Source of the DNA: CAWEWH01 sp963812775
Lineage (GTDB): Bacteria; Pseudomonadota; Alphaproteobacteria; Rhizobiales; Beijerinckiaceae
DNA length: 64,000 nt
Reading direction: 5' to 3'
Assembly: GCA_963812775.1 (NCBI GenBank)
Contig: CAWEWH010000005.1
Coordinates: 1 to 64,000, forward strand
Position numbers and translations under genes: made by a program. How positions within the stretch are numbered: position 1 is the stretch's first letter; each line of letters begins with the position of its first letter. The notes below the pieces were generated by a model. It ran no database searches and was not told where the DNA came from. It was given only the letters and a program-made list of their open reading frames with translations. Below are positions 27,146 to 37,905 of the stretch, in pieces.

Positions 27146-28366
27146 ATGCTTCAGCGTCCAGCACAGCGCTTCTGGCGCAACACCGGTGGCGCAACGGCGG
27201 TCATCTTCGGACTGGCCTTGCTGCCGATTTGCATCGCGGTCGGCGCAGCCGTCGACTACACGCGGGCCGCCAACGGTCGCGCCGGGCTGCAGCTTGCGGT
27301 CGACTCGGCGGCGCTCGCCGCGGCACGCGAGGGCGCGAAGATGGATGATGCGTCCCTCTCGCAATTCGGCCGTCAGTTCTTCGACGCGAATTTCAAGGGG
27401 CGAGACATCAACATCAACGACGTGAGCATCACCCGTTCCGACAAGCGCATCAGGGTATCAGCCAGGGGCGGCGTCGACACATCCATCCTGCAGCTCTTCG
27501 GCCTCAAGGTCATCGATGTCGCGGCGGACGCGCAGGTCGGATGGGGCACCAGCAACATCGAGCTCGCCCTCGTGCTCGACAACACTGGCTCCATGGCGCA
27601 ATCCGGCAAGCTCCCCGCCCTCAAGCAGGCGGTCAACAAGCTCCTCGACGTTCTCGAGAAGAGCGCGCCGGACCCCGACACCTACAAGGTGTCGGTCGTC
27701 CCCTTTACCACGCAGGTCAACGTCGGAGCTGCCGCCAAGGCGGCGGACTGGCTCGGCTTCAACCTGCTGGGCATCGACCCCGGCCAGCTTGTCGATCAAG
27801 CCGGCTGGGCCGGCTGCGTCATCGACCGCGATAAGCCGTTCGACACCGACGCGTCGACCCGCAGCCTCACTGATCCGCGGACGCTCTACCCGGCTGTCAA
27901 ATGTGCCCAGGCCAACCTGGCGCAGCTGAAGCCGCTGACCAAGGACTTCGCTTCGCTGCGCACCGCCGTCAACGCGATGCAGGCATCGGGCAACACAAAC
28001 GTCACCATCGGGGTCGCCTGGGGGCTCGCCAGCTTGACGCCGGGAGCTCCGCTGTCGGCGGCGCAATCGTTCGGCAAGCAGGGCCTCACCAAGATCATGA
28101 TCGTGCTGACCGACGGCGACAACACGCAAAACCGTTTCACCAACAACGGCAACGCCATCGATCCCCGCACCCAGCAGGCCTGCACGGAAGCCAAACAAAA
28201 GGGTGTGCGCGTGTACTCGATCCGCGTCATCGCCGGCAATGCCAGCCTCTTGCGCAACTGCGCCTCTTCACCTTCGATGTACTATGAGGTGCAGAACGCT
28301 TCCGAGCTCGAGCCGGCCTTCCGGGCCATCGCCGACGAAATCTCGTCGATCCGCCTGACGCAGTAG
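27146..28366 (+). CDS. TadG-like pilus-assembly protein with vWA domain, copy 2
   Basis: A 406-residue paralogue of the preceding gene with the same plan: NTGGATAVIFGLALLPICIAVGAAVDY N-terminal anchor, TadE-like segment to about residue 135, then a vWA domain with VLDNTGSM, a conserved GCVIDRDKPFD Cys region, LTDGDNTQNRF and the ending SSIRLTQ. It is closer to copy 3 than to copy 1 (both have the NTNVTIG.AW and GNTN segments and the NRFT..N extension). A CtrA-like box lies in its upstream region. Confidence 0.85.
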   Translation: MLQRPAQRFWRNTGGATAVIFGLALLPICIAVGAAVDYTRAANGRAGLQLAVDSAALAAAREGAKMDDASLSQFGRQFFDANFKGRDININDVSITRSDKRIRVSARGGVDTSILQLFGLKVIDVAADAQVGWGTSNIELALVLDNTGSMAQSGKLPALKQAVNKLLDVLEKSAPDPDTYKVSVVPFTTQVNVGAAAKAADWLGFNLLGIDPGQLVDQAGWAGCVIDRDKPFDTDASTRSLTDPRTLYPAVKCAQANLAQLKPLTKDFASLRTAVNAMQASGNTNVTIGVAWGLASLTPGAPLSAAQSFGKQGLTKIMIVLTDGDNTQNRFTNNGNAIDPRTQQACTEAKQKGVRVYSIRVIAGNASLLRNCASSPSMYYEVQNASELEPAFRAIADEISSIRLTQ

Positions 28367-28873
28367 CGAAGGAGACAGTCGCGCCGATGGTTTACGAACC
28401 TTCAGCGGCTCCAGAAGATTTATCCGGGCGAGCTTTATTCGCGACAGTTGGAGACGACTTTTAGCGATCGGTCCGCCCCTCCCGGAAAGTCTTGGCGGCG
28501 GGCAACACGGCTCGCCTCGCCGCCGCCAGCTCACCGCAGGCCCGGCGGCGCCGCACACCCACTTTTTGCAGGGTCTTGCGTAGCTCAGCCGGAGCAATTC
28601 CGGCGGCGCCCGTGCCTCGCGCTCTTCGCGAGCCGTGATGGCCGAAGGCTGGCAGCGCAATCCCGCCGATTGTTCCGAGCAGCGGTCGGGGCCGCGTCTT
28701 TCATTCGTGCAAGTTGCGGAAGCTTTAGCGCAAGAAAGCGCTGGGTTAGGATTAATGGTCGTTGATAGATTTAAACTATGGAGGAGTTTTTTACAGCCAT
28801 TCTTAAGGTCAGCGGAAACCACCGATGGGTTTCGCACCGTTAGCTTTCCGGCGCCATGTGCAAGGAGAGCCTC
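28367..28873. other. Intergenic region between TadG copies 2 and 3
   Basis: About 500 nt with no convincing gene on either strand. The part from about 28745 to 28830 is notably AT-rich (stretches around ATTAATGG, GATTTAAACTATGG and a T6 run), unlike the rest, and probably carries the promoter of copy 3. A tRNA-like D-arm string (GTAGCTCAGCCGG near 28578) has no anticodon or T arm. Confidence 0.5.
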
Positions 28874-30091
28874 ATGCGTATCTTCTCGTCTTTCCGTCGT
28901 CACCAGGGCGGCAATGCAGCCATCATGTTCAGTTTTGCCATGCTGCCGACGATGCTCGCCGGCGGCGCGGTCATCGACTATTCACGCGCGACGGCGGTAC
29001 GCGCCGAACTGCAGGCGGCGGTCGATTCTGCGGCCCTCGGCGTGGCGCGCGACGGCGCGATCATGAACAACGACGAAATCCAGACGCACGGACGGCGCTT
29101 CTTCGACGCCAATTTCCAAACCGCCAGCGACATCACGATCAGCACCCTCACGGTTGTCCGGCAGGGGAAAATCGTGACCGTGACCGCCAAGGGCGCGGTG
29201 AAGACCGCGACCCTCGGCGTGGTGTCTGTCGATCATCTCGATATCGGCGCCACCGGCCAGACGGTGTGGGGCGTCAACAAGATCGAGCTGGCGCTGGCCC
29301 TCGACAATACCGGCTCGATGGGCAGTTCCGGCAAGATGACGGCCCTGAAACAGTCGGCCAACAACCTGCTGGACATCCTGCAGCGCTACGCGCCCGAGCA
29401 GGACAGCTTCAAGGTGTCGATCGTCCCCTTCAACACGCAGGTGAAAGTGGGCACGGCCTCGAAGGATGCGACCTGGCTCTACTATCCGACGACGGGCGTC
29501 AACGCGTCGCTGATCACCGACAAGGCGCATTGGACGGGTTGCGTCATCGACCGCAGCCAGAACCAGGACGCCGATGCGTCATCCCCCATTGCCGGCAACA
29601 CCAACACCCTCTATCCGGCCGTCAAGTGCGACCAGACCTCGCTGCAGTCGATCCTGCCGCTCACCAACAATTGGGACACGCTGCACACCACGGTGAACGC
29701 GATGCAAGCCGCCGGCAACACCAATGTCACCATCGGCCTCGCCTGGGCCTTGACCCAGCTCACGCCCGGAGAGCCGCTGTCGCAAGCCCAGCCGTTCGAG
29801 ACGGAAAATCTGACCAAGATCATCATCCTGCTCACCGACGGCGACAATACGCAGAACCGTTTCACCACCAACTCGGCGCTCATCGACGATCGCACGGAGC
29901 TCGCGTGCAGCAACGTCAAGGACAAGAAGATTCGCGTCTATTCAGTCAGGGTGATCAACGGCAACGCAGATCTGTTGCGCAACTGCGCCACCAAGACGTC
30001 CATGTACTACGACGTGCAGAGCGCCTCGCAGCTGAACCCGGTGTTCGAGGCCATCGGCAACGAGATCGCCGCGATCCGGCTGACGCAGTGA
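28874..30091 (+). CDS. TadG-like pilus-assembly protein with vWA domain, copy 3
   Basis: A 405-residue paralogue. The start at MRIFSSFRRHQGGNAAIMFSF follows AAGGAGAG by 5 nt; an in-frame ATG 18 nt upstream lacks a Shine-Dalgarno. N-terminal TM (FAMLPTMLAGGAVIDYS), then a vWA domain with ALDNTGSMGSSG, GCVIDRSQN, ILLTDGDNTQNRF and the ending AAIRLTQ. The three copies keep the same C-terminal IRLTQ, which suggests a shared assembly partner. Confidence 0.85.
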   Translation: MRIFSSFRRHQGGNAAIMFSFAMLPTMLAGGAVIDYSRATAVRAELQAAVDSAALGVARDGAIMNNDEIQTHGRRFFDANFQTASDITISTLTVVRQGKIVTVTAKGAVKTATLGVVSVDHLDIGATGQTVWGVNKIELALALDNTGSMGSSGKMTALKQSANNLLDILQRYAPEQDSFKVSIVPFNTQVKVGTASKDATWLYYPTTGVNASLITDKAHWTGCVIDRSQNQDADASSPIAGNTNTLYPAVKCDQTSLQSILPLTNNWDTLHTTVNAMQAAGNTNVTIGLAWALTQLTPGEPLSQAQPFETENLTKIIILLTDGDNTQNRFTTNSALIDDRTELACSNVKDKKIRVYSVRVINGNADLLRNCATKTSMYYDVQSASQLNPVFEAIGNEIAAIRLTQ

Positions 30092-30113
30092 GCTTCGCGC
30101 CGTCCCGCTCCGC

Positions 30114-30153
30114 CGCCGGGAACGACATCCACCAGTTGGATTCGCTCCCGGCG
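30114..30153 (+). terminator. Possible terminator hairpin after TadG copy 3
   Basis: CGCCGGGA (30114-30121) and TCCCGGCG (30146-30153) can form an 8-bp stem with a 24-nt loop between the convergent TadG copy 3 and MAPEG genes. There is no T-run, so it is a weak candidate. Confidence 0.3.
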
Positions 30154-30178
30154 CGGACTCGGCTGGCGGCCTGAAGGC

Positions 30179-30572
30179 TCAGAAGACCGGCAATTGGAAG
30201 AAGATCAGCACGAGGCCGACGACCGACACGGCCCACACGGCGGTCCGCAGCCACGGGATGCCCGCGATATAGACGCCCGCATAGACGAGGCGTGCCCAGA
30301 AGAAGAGCTGGGCTCCCAGTGCGGTCGTGGGGTTGAGCCGATTGGTGACCTGGGCGATCAACACCAGGGCGGCGAACAGCAACAGGCTCTCGAGCATGTT
30401 GAAGTGGGCGCGTTGCGCCCGTCCCGCCCAGCCCGCGAATCTTCGGAAGGTTGTCGCGGTTGCCGGCGAGCATCGGCAAGCCGACTTGCAGCGTGGCGGC
30501 CGAAGCGGCGACGACCATCTGCACGAAGGCCAGCGCCGTCGACCAGGCGAGCAGCTTCAGTTCAAGTGGCAT
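30179..30572 (-). pseudogene. MAPEG family membrane protein, interrupted by a one-base frameshift
   Basis: The first half (ATG at 30572, MPLELKLLAWSTALAFVQ...LAGNRDNLPK) and the second half (GWAGRAQRAHFNMLESLLLF to GLVLIFFQLPVF) are in different frames. Removing one base near 30437-30444 yields a 130-residue four-TM protein with the MAPEG signature (GRAQRAHxNxxE) and normal family length. MAPEG proteins are glutathione- or eicosanoid-linked membrane enzymes in eukaryotes; the bacterial role is unclear. The switch site includes a GAATC/GATTC motif, as at the other three frameshifts in the window. Whether the gene is truly broken is uncertain. Confidence 0.75.
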
Positions 30573-30651
30573 GACGTTCCCCATTGCCCCACGCGACGTT
30601 CTCGCGCGGCGCCACGGTAGCATCGCGGTCAGGAACGCCCAAGCGGCTCGA

Positions 30652-31353
30652 TCACGCAGCCGTGTCGAGCGACGCCTTGAGGCTCTCGAAGAAGCCCCGG
30701 CCGTCCGTGCCACCCACCAGGCCGTCAATGAGATTCTCCGGATGCGGCATGAGGCCAAGCACATTCAAGTGCGGCGAGAGAATGCCCGCGATGGCGTTGA
30801 TGGAACCATTGCAGTTCGATTCCGCCGTCAGCCGGCCGTCGGCATCGCAGTAGCGGAAGGCGACGAGACCTTCCCCCTCGAGGCGCTCGATGGTCGCTGT
30901 GTCGGCCGCATAGCTGCCTTCGCCGTGCGCGACGCACACGTCGATGGCCTGCGCCTTGCGATAGCGGTTGGTGTAAGGCGTGTCGGTGCGCTCGACCCTG
31001 AGATTCTGGCGACGGCAGACGAAACGCAGTTGCGCATTGCGCATCAGGACGCCGGGCAGGAGCCCCGCCTCGCACAGGATCTGGAAGCCGTTGCAAATGC
31101 CGAGCACCAGGCCACCCTTGGCCGCATGCCGCCGCACCGCGTCCATGATGGCGGCGCGCCCGGCAATGGCCCCGCAACGCAGATAGTCGCCGTAGCTGAA
31201 GCCGCCCGGCAGCACGACGAGGTCGGTTCCGGCCGGAAGCTGCCGATCGGCGTGCCAGACGATGGCGGGCTTGTGACCGGCGACGCGAGTGAGCGCCCGC
31301 GCCACGTCGCCGTCGCGGTTGGAGCCCGGGAAGACGATAACGGCGGATTTCAT
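30652..31353 (-). CDS. purQ: Phosphoribosylformylglycinamidine synthase subunit PurQ
   Basis: A 233-residue class I glutamine amidotransferase that feeds ammonia to PurL. The nucleophile Cys is in LGICNGFQIL, the His-Glu pair is in MPHPEN, and the N-terminus MKSAVIVFPGSNRDGD is typical. Its ATG overlaps the esterase stop by four bases (ATGA), so it depends on translation through the esterase gene. This is unusual because purQ normally follows purS directly. Confidence 0.97.
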   Translation of the reverse strand: MKSAVIVFPGSNRDGDVARALTRVAGHKPAIVWHADRQLPAGTDLVVLPGGFSYGDYLRCGAIAGRAAIMDAVRRHAAKGGLVLGICNGFQILCEAGLLPGVLMRNAQLRFVCRRQNLRVERTDTPYTNRYRKAQAIDVCVAHGEGSYAADTATIERLEGEGLVAFRYCDADGRLTAESNCNGSINAIAGILSPHLNVLGLMPHPENLIDGLVGGTDGRGFFESLKASLDTAA

Positions 31354-32291
31354 GCGAAGGCCCGCTTCAGCGCCAGCGCCGCCATGTCGGTGGCCGCGAC
31401 GGCGATTTGCACGATTCTACCTTGCGTAATGAAGCCGTGCACCTGATCGCTGAGATGCAGACGCGTCACGCGCCCGCCGGCATCAACGATCTTCTGCGCA
31501 TAGGCTTCGCCCTCCGCGCAGAGCGGGTCGTAGCCCGCCGTCACGATGAAGGCCGGCGCCAATCCCTTGAAGTTGGCGGCGCGCAGCGGCGAGGCACGCC
31601 AATCGCTCCGCTGCTTTCCGGGGTCGGCATACTTGTCGAGGAACCACGCGATCGTCACCTCATTGAACGGCAGATTCCTGACCTTCGCCAGCACTTCGGC
31701 GCTGTAGGTGGCGTTGAGATCGGTGGTCGGATAGATCAGTAGCTGGAACGCGAGTGGCGGCAATTTGCCGTCCCGCGCCAGATGCCCCATGACGGCCGCG
31801 AGACAGCCACCGGCGCTGTCGCCACCAACCGCGAGCTTGCCGCGGTCGATGGCGAGTTCCGCGGCATGGTCGGCGATCCATTGCGTCGCGGCCGCGCAAT
31901 CGTCGACAGCGGCGGGAAATCTATGCTCCGGCCCCATGCGGTAGTCGACGGCCACGACGGCACATGCGGCCGTATTGGCGATCTGGCGGCAGAGGCGGTC
32001 GTGGGTGTCGAGGTCGCCGATCACCCAGCCGCCGCCGTGGAAGAAGATCAAGCACGGCAGCGCCTGTCCGGCTGCCGTGCCCGCCCCGCGATAGAGCCTG
32101 AGCGGGATGTCACCGGCCGGACCGCCGGCCTTGAGATCGCGCACGTCCGCCACCGCCTGCGGCTCCGGGCCGAGCACGTCGCCGGCGCGCCGATAGGCCT
32201 GGCGGGCCTCCTCGGGCGTCATCGTGTGGATCGGCGGACGGCCCGTCGCCTTGATCAGATCGATGACCGCCTGGGCGTCCGGATCAAGCAT
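31350..32291 (-). CDS. Alpha/beta hydrolase, hormone-sensitive-lipase family esterase
   Basis: A 313-residue HSL-type carboxylesterase. The oxyanion motif is FFHGGGWVIGD, the nucleophile elbow is GGDSAGGCLAA (Ser near residue 158), Asp is in DPLCAEGE and His in DQVHGF, so the triad is complete. No signal peptide: a cytoplasmic esterase acting on short-chain acyl esters is expected. It lies between purS (27 nt upstream) and purQ (4-nt overlap), an atypical place that suggests insertion into the purine operon while keeping translational coupling. Confidence 0.93.
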   Translation of the reverse strand: MLDPDAQAVIDLIKATGRPPIHTMTPEEARQAYRRAGDVLGPEPQAVADVRDLKAGGPAGDIPLRLYRGAGTAAGQALPCLIFFHGGGWVIGDLDTHDRLCRQIANTAACAVVAVDYRMGPEHRFPAAVDDCAAATQWIADHAAELAIDRGKLAVGGDSAGGCLAAVMGHLARDGKLPPLAFQLLIYPTTDLNATYSAEVLAKVRNLPFNEVTIAWFLDKYADPGKQRSDWRASPLRAANFKGLAPAFIVTAGYDPLCAEGEAYAQKIVDAGGRVTRLHLSDQVHGFITQGRIVQIAVAATDMAALALKRAFA

Positions 32292-32318
32292 GCCGGTTCT
32301 CTCCGAGGCCTAGCGGGG

Positions 32319-32561
32319 TCACGCGCCGAGCTCCACGCGATAGTTCTCGATGACGGTGTTGGCGAGGAGCCGTTCGCATGCATGGTTCAGCGCCGCCTCG
32401 GCCCCGGCTCGGTCGGTGGTGGCCAGCTCCACGTCGAAAACCTTCCCCTGCCGCACGCTCGACACCCCTTCGACGCCGAGGGAATGCAGCGCCCCTTCGA
32501 TGGCCTTGCCCTGCGGATCAAGAACGCCGGACTTCAACGTGACGATGACGCGCGCTTTCAT
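32319..32561 (-). CDS. purS: Phosphoribosylformylglycinamidine synthase subunit PurS
   Basis: An 80-residue PurS that bridges PurL and PurQ in the FGAM synthase complex: MKARVIVTLKSGVLDPQGKAIEGAL, then GVSSVRQGKVFDVEL. Full family length. No purC precedes it; the upstream 300 nt are divergent to the thiolase-like gene and hold no gene. First gene of the purS-esterase-purQ run. Confidence 0.96.
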   Translation of the reverse strand: MKARVIVTLKSGVLDPQGKAIEGALHSLGVEGVSSVRQGKVFDVELATTDRAGAEAALNHACERLLANTVIENYRVELGA

Positions 32562-32858
32562 GTGAGGCCCGAGCGGCTGGAGGAATTGGCCGAGGTCTTG
32601 TGCGTGTCATAGAATTCATACGGCGAAAAGTCATCCGGCGCCTTCCGAAGGCCGTTCGATCCCAATCGGCGTGCGCTCGCATTAGAAGTGGAGCCGCTGC
32701 ATGAGCGATTTTCATCGTGTCAGCGCCAAGCCGCGCCGGTTCCGCATGGTGACCCCACGTGTCGCCATCCCCATGTGCCGCGACATTGACAAAGCCGGCG
32801 TGCGGCAGAACAAATGCCTGCATCGTGATCGCTGTCGTTGCGGGAGGTGACAACAAGA

Positions 32859-34028
32859 ATGAGCATCAAGGGCAAGGCTTACATTGCGGGTGCCTATGAG
32901 CATCCGACGCGCCATGCACCCGAAAAGTCGGTCACGCAGCTCCACGCCGAATGCGCCTTGGGCGCGCTCAAGGACGCCGGCCTCAGCAAAGACGATGTCG
33001 ACGCTTATTTCTGCGCCGGCGACGCGCCCGGTCTCGGCCCCATGTCGGTGGTCGACTACCTGAACCTCAAGGTCACGCATATCGATTCCACCGACACCGG
33101 CGGCTCGTCCTACAACGTCCATGTCGGGCACGCCGCACAGGCTGTCGCTACCGGCAAGTGCAACGTTGCCTTGATCACGTTGGCCGGACGGCCGCGCAGC
33201 GAAGGCATGGCGACCGGAACGGCGCCGCGCGTCGGCAATCCGAACCAGGCCGACACGCCGTGGGAAGTGCCGTACAGGCCGGTGACCGCCAACATGTACG
33301 CCATGTGCGCCACGCGCCACATTCACGAGTTCGGCACCACGCCCGAGCAGCTTGCCTGGATCAAGGTCGCCGCCTCCCATCATGCGCAGCACAATCCCAA
33401 CGCCTTGCTGCGCAAGGTCGTCTCCGTCGAGGACGTGGTGAATTCGCCCATGGTGGCCGATCCCCTTCACCGTCTCGACTGCTGCGTCATCACCGACGGC
33501 GGCGGGGCGCTGGTGATCACCAAGCCGGAGATCGCCAAGAGCCTGAAGCGCCCGCGGGTGAAGATCACCGGTGTCGGCGAGGCCATCAAGGGCCAGATGG
33601 CGGGGGCCGTCGATCTTACTTATTCCGGCGCCCGATACTCCGGCCCCAGGGCCTTCGCGGAAGCCGGCGTCAAGCCCTCGGACATCAAATACGCCTCGAT
33701 CTACGACAGCTTCACCATCACGGTCCTCATGACCCTCGAGGATCTCGGCTTCTGCGAGAAAGGCAAGGGCGGCCAGTTCGTGCAGGACGGCAACCTGATC
33801 TCAGGTACCGGCAAGCTGCCGTTCAACACCGACGGCGGCGGTCTCTGCAACAACCATCCCGCCAACCGCGGCGGCATGACCAAGGTGATCGAGGCCGTTC
33901 GCCAGTTGCGCGGCGAGGCACATGCGGCCGTTCAGGTCAAGAATTGCGACATCGCGCTGGCGCACGGAACCGGCGGCTCGCTCGCCGTGCGTCACGGCAG
34001 CGCCACGGTCATCATGGAGAGGGAGTAG
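32859..34028 (+). CDS. Thiolase-fold protein lacking the catalytic cysteines (SCP2/Ltp-type, aldolase-like)
   Basis: A 389-residue thiolase-superfamily protein of the lipid-transfer/SCP2 type. The usual nucleophilic-Cys position reads TGGSSYNVHVGHA, so Ser replaces Cys. The second active-site Cys near the C-terminus is replaced in LAHGTGGSLA, while NTDGGGLCNNHPANRGG is retained. This pattern is known from Ltp-type retro-aldolases that need a DUF35 partner, and a DUF35 gene follows after 3 nt. The start at MSIKGKAYIAG is set by GGGAGGTGA 9 nt upstream. It could be an aldolase or an unusual acyltransferase in the acyl-CoA cluster. Confidence 0.82.
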   Translation: MSIKGKAYIAGAYEHPTRHAPEKSVTQLHAECALGALKDAGLSKDDVDAYFCAGDAPGLGPMSVVDYLNLKVTHIDSTDTGGSSYNVHVGHAAQAVATGKCNVALITLAGRPRSEGMATGTAPRVGNPNQADTPWEVPYRPVTANMYAMCATRHIHEFGTTPEQLAWIKVAASHHAQHNPNALLRKVVSVEDVVNSPMVADPLHRLDCCVITDGGGALVITKPEIAKSLKRPRVKITGVGEAIKGQMAGAVDLTYSGARYSGPRAFAEAGVKPSDIKYASIYDSFTITVLMTLEDLGFCEKGKGGQFVQDGNLISGTGKLPFNTDGGGLCNNHPANRGGMTKVIEAVRQLRGEAHAAVQVKNCDIALAHGTGGSLAVRHGSATVIMERE

Positions 34029-34031
34029 GCC

Positions 34032-34427
34032 ATGAACGCCCCCGTCAAGGATGCAGCCGATCCGTTCGTCGCCAGCCACCCGGAAGTGAAGGCGTTTTGG
34101 GATGCGTCGGCTCAGGACCGCTTTGTCCTCCCGTATTGCAAGGCCTGCGGCAAGACCCACTGGTACCCGCGCGCCATCTGCCCGCATTGCTCCGGCACCG
34201 ACATCGAGTGGCGCCCCGCCAAGGGGACCGGCAGCATCTACACCTACTCGGTCATGCGCCACGGAAATCCGTACGTCATTGCCTACGTGACCCTCGACGA
34301 GGGCCCGACGATGATGACCAACATCGTCGACTGCGATATCAACACGGTGAAGGTTGGCCAGCGCGTCAAGGCCAGGTTCCAAGGGACGCCGGAAGGCCGC
34401 AAGGTGCCGGTCTTCAGTCCAGCCTGA
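34032..34427 (+). CDS. Zn-ribbon/OB-fold DUF35 protein, partner of the thiolase-like enzyme
   Basis: A 131-residue protein with a rubredoxin-like zinc ribbon (LPYCKACGKTHWYPRAICPHC, four cysteines) followed by an OB fold (GSIYTYSVMRHGNPYVIAYV). DUF35 proteins bind acyl-CoA and form obligate complexes with thiolase-like or aldolase proteins. It begins 3 nt after the thiolase-like gene, so stoichiometric expression is likely. This spacing and the lack of Cys in the partner favour a two-subunit catalytic complex. Confidence 0.93.
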   Translation: MNAPVKDAADPFVASHPEVKAFWDASAQDRFVLPYCKACGKTHWYPRAICPHCSGTDIEWRPAKGTGSIYTYSVMRHGNPYVIAYVTLDEGPTMMTNIVDCDINTVKVGQRVKARFQGTPEGRKVPVFSPA

Positions 34428-34537
34428 CACGATCGGACGAAACTGGCCGGCTTGCTGGCCTCGCCTGCACGCGATAGTCACTAGACAGGCTCGCGGGCGA
34501 GGATTGCTGCCGCTCGCGCCACTCAGGGAGTACACCA

Positions 34538-36652
<2,115 letters not shown>

Positions 36653-36694
36653 GACGAGATCCAAACGCGGACAGCCCAGCGGCCGGAGGCCATC

Positions 36695-37903
36695 ATGGAT
36701 CTGAGCTTTACACGAGAAGAAAACGCCTTCCGCCAGGAAGTGCGCGAATTCATCGACAAGAACCTGCCGGCCGATATCCGCCAGAAAATGATCGACGGCG
36801 GGCGCGTCGGCAAGGACGATCTCGTCCGGTGGACCCGCATCCTCAACAAGAAGGGCTGGGCCGTGCCCCATTGGGCGAAGGAATGGGGCGGCACCGACTG
36901 GACGTCGACGCAGCTCTACATCTTCAAGGACGAGATACAACAGGCGCCGGCCCCCGAGACGCTGGCCTTCGGCACTTCGATGCTCGGACCGGTGTTGATC
37001 GCCTTCGGCAACGAGAAGCAGAAGAAGCAATTTCTGCCGCGCATCGCCAATCTCGACGACTGGTGGTGTCAGGGCTTCTCGGAGCCGGGCGCCGGCTCCG
37101 ACCTCGCGTCGCTGAAGACATCGGCGAAGCGTGTTGGCGATCACTACGTCATCAACGGCCAAAAGACCTGGACGACGCTCGCGCAGCACGCCGACTGGAT
37201 CTTTTGCCTGGTGCGCACCGACTCCGCCGCCAAGCAACAGGAGGGGATCTCCTTCATCCTCGTGCCGATGAATTCGCCTGGCATCACGGTGCGTCCGATC
37301 CAGACAGTCGACGGCGGGCACGAGGTCAACGAGGTGTTTTTCGACGACGTGAAGGTGCCGGCCGAGAACTTGGTCGGCAAGGAGAACAAGGGCTGGGACT
37401 ATGCCAAGTATCTCCTCGGCAACGAGCGCACCGGCATTGCCCGCATCGGCGTGTCCAAGCAGCGCGTCCGCCGACTCAAGGAGCTTGCATCCCTCGAGCG
37501 CGTCGGTGACGGCAAGATCATCGACAATCCGCGCTTCCGCGAGAAGCTCGCGGCGCTCGAGGTCGAACTCAAGGCGCTCGAGATGACGCAGCTGCGCGTC
37601 GTCGCCGCCGACCGCAAGCGCGAGAAAGGCAAGCCCGACCCCTATTCGTCGATCCTCAAGATCAAGGGCTCGGAAATCCAGCAAGGCATCACTGAGCTCC
37701 TCGTCGAGGTTGTCGGCCCGTACACGCTTCCTGACACCGGACGTAGCGGCGATGACGATGACATGTCCAACGAACCGCCGATCGGGCCGGACTATGCAAG
37801 CGTCGCCGCCCCGTCCTACTTCAACAACCGCAAGCTCTCGATCTTCGGCGGTTCAAACGAGATCCAGCACAATATTCTGGCCAAAGCGATCTTGGGACTC
37901 TGA
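36695..37903 (+). CDS. pimC: Acyl-CoA dehydrogenase, pimeloyl-CoA dehydrogenase large-subunit-like
   Basis: A 402-residue acyl-CoA dehydrogenase starting MDLSFTREENAFRQEVREFI, with WCQGFSEPGAGSDLASLKT (FAD/acyl site), GQKTWTTLAQHADWIFCL, and the C-terminal FGGSNEIQHNI. The sequence runs closely parallel to PimC from the dicarboxylate-degrading pim cluster as I remember it. It performs the first, FAD-dependent step of beta-oxidation and passes electrons to ETF (etfBA at 11.5-13.2 kb). The next dehydrogenase begins 2 nt after its stop, supporting a hetero-oligomer. Substrate specificity is inferred. Confidence 0.88.
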   Translation: MDLSFTREENAFRQEVREFIDKNLPADIRQKMIDGGRVGKDDLVRWTRILNKKGWAVPHWAKEWGGTDWTSTQLYIFKDEIQQAPAPETLAFGTSMLGPVLIAFGNEKQKKQFLPRIANLDDWWCQGFSEPGAGSDLASLKTSAKRVGDHYVINGQKTWTTLAQHADWIFCLVRTDSAAKQQEGISFILVPMNSPGITVRPIQTVDGGHEVNEVFFDDVKVPAENLVGKENKGWDYAKYLLGNERTGIARIGVSKQRVRRLKELASLERVGDGKIIDNPRFREKLAALEVELKALEMTQLRVVAADRKREKGKPDPYSSILKIKGSEIQQGITELLVEVVGPYTLPDTGRSGDDDDMSNEPPIGPDYASVAAPSYFNNRKLSIFGGSNEIQHNILAKAILGL

Positions 37904-37905
37904 GT

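Noticed and set aside
28570..28640. tRNA-like string GTAGCTCAGCCGG in the intergenic region between TadG copies 2 and 3
   Set aside because: Only a D-arm resemblance; no anticodon arm, T-arm GTTCGA motif, or matching acceptor stem.
28268..28903. 211-codon minus-strand frame across the intergenic region before TadG copy 3
   Set aside because: No family features, overlaps the end of copy 2, and composition is that of non-coding sequence.
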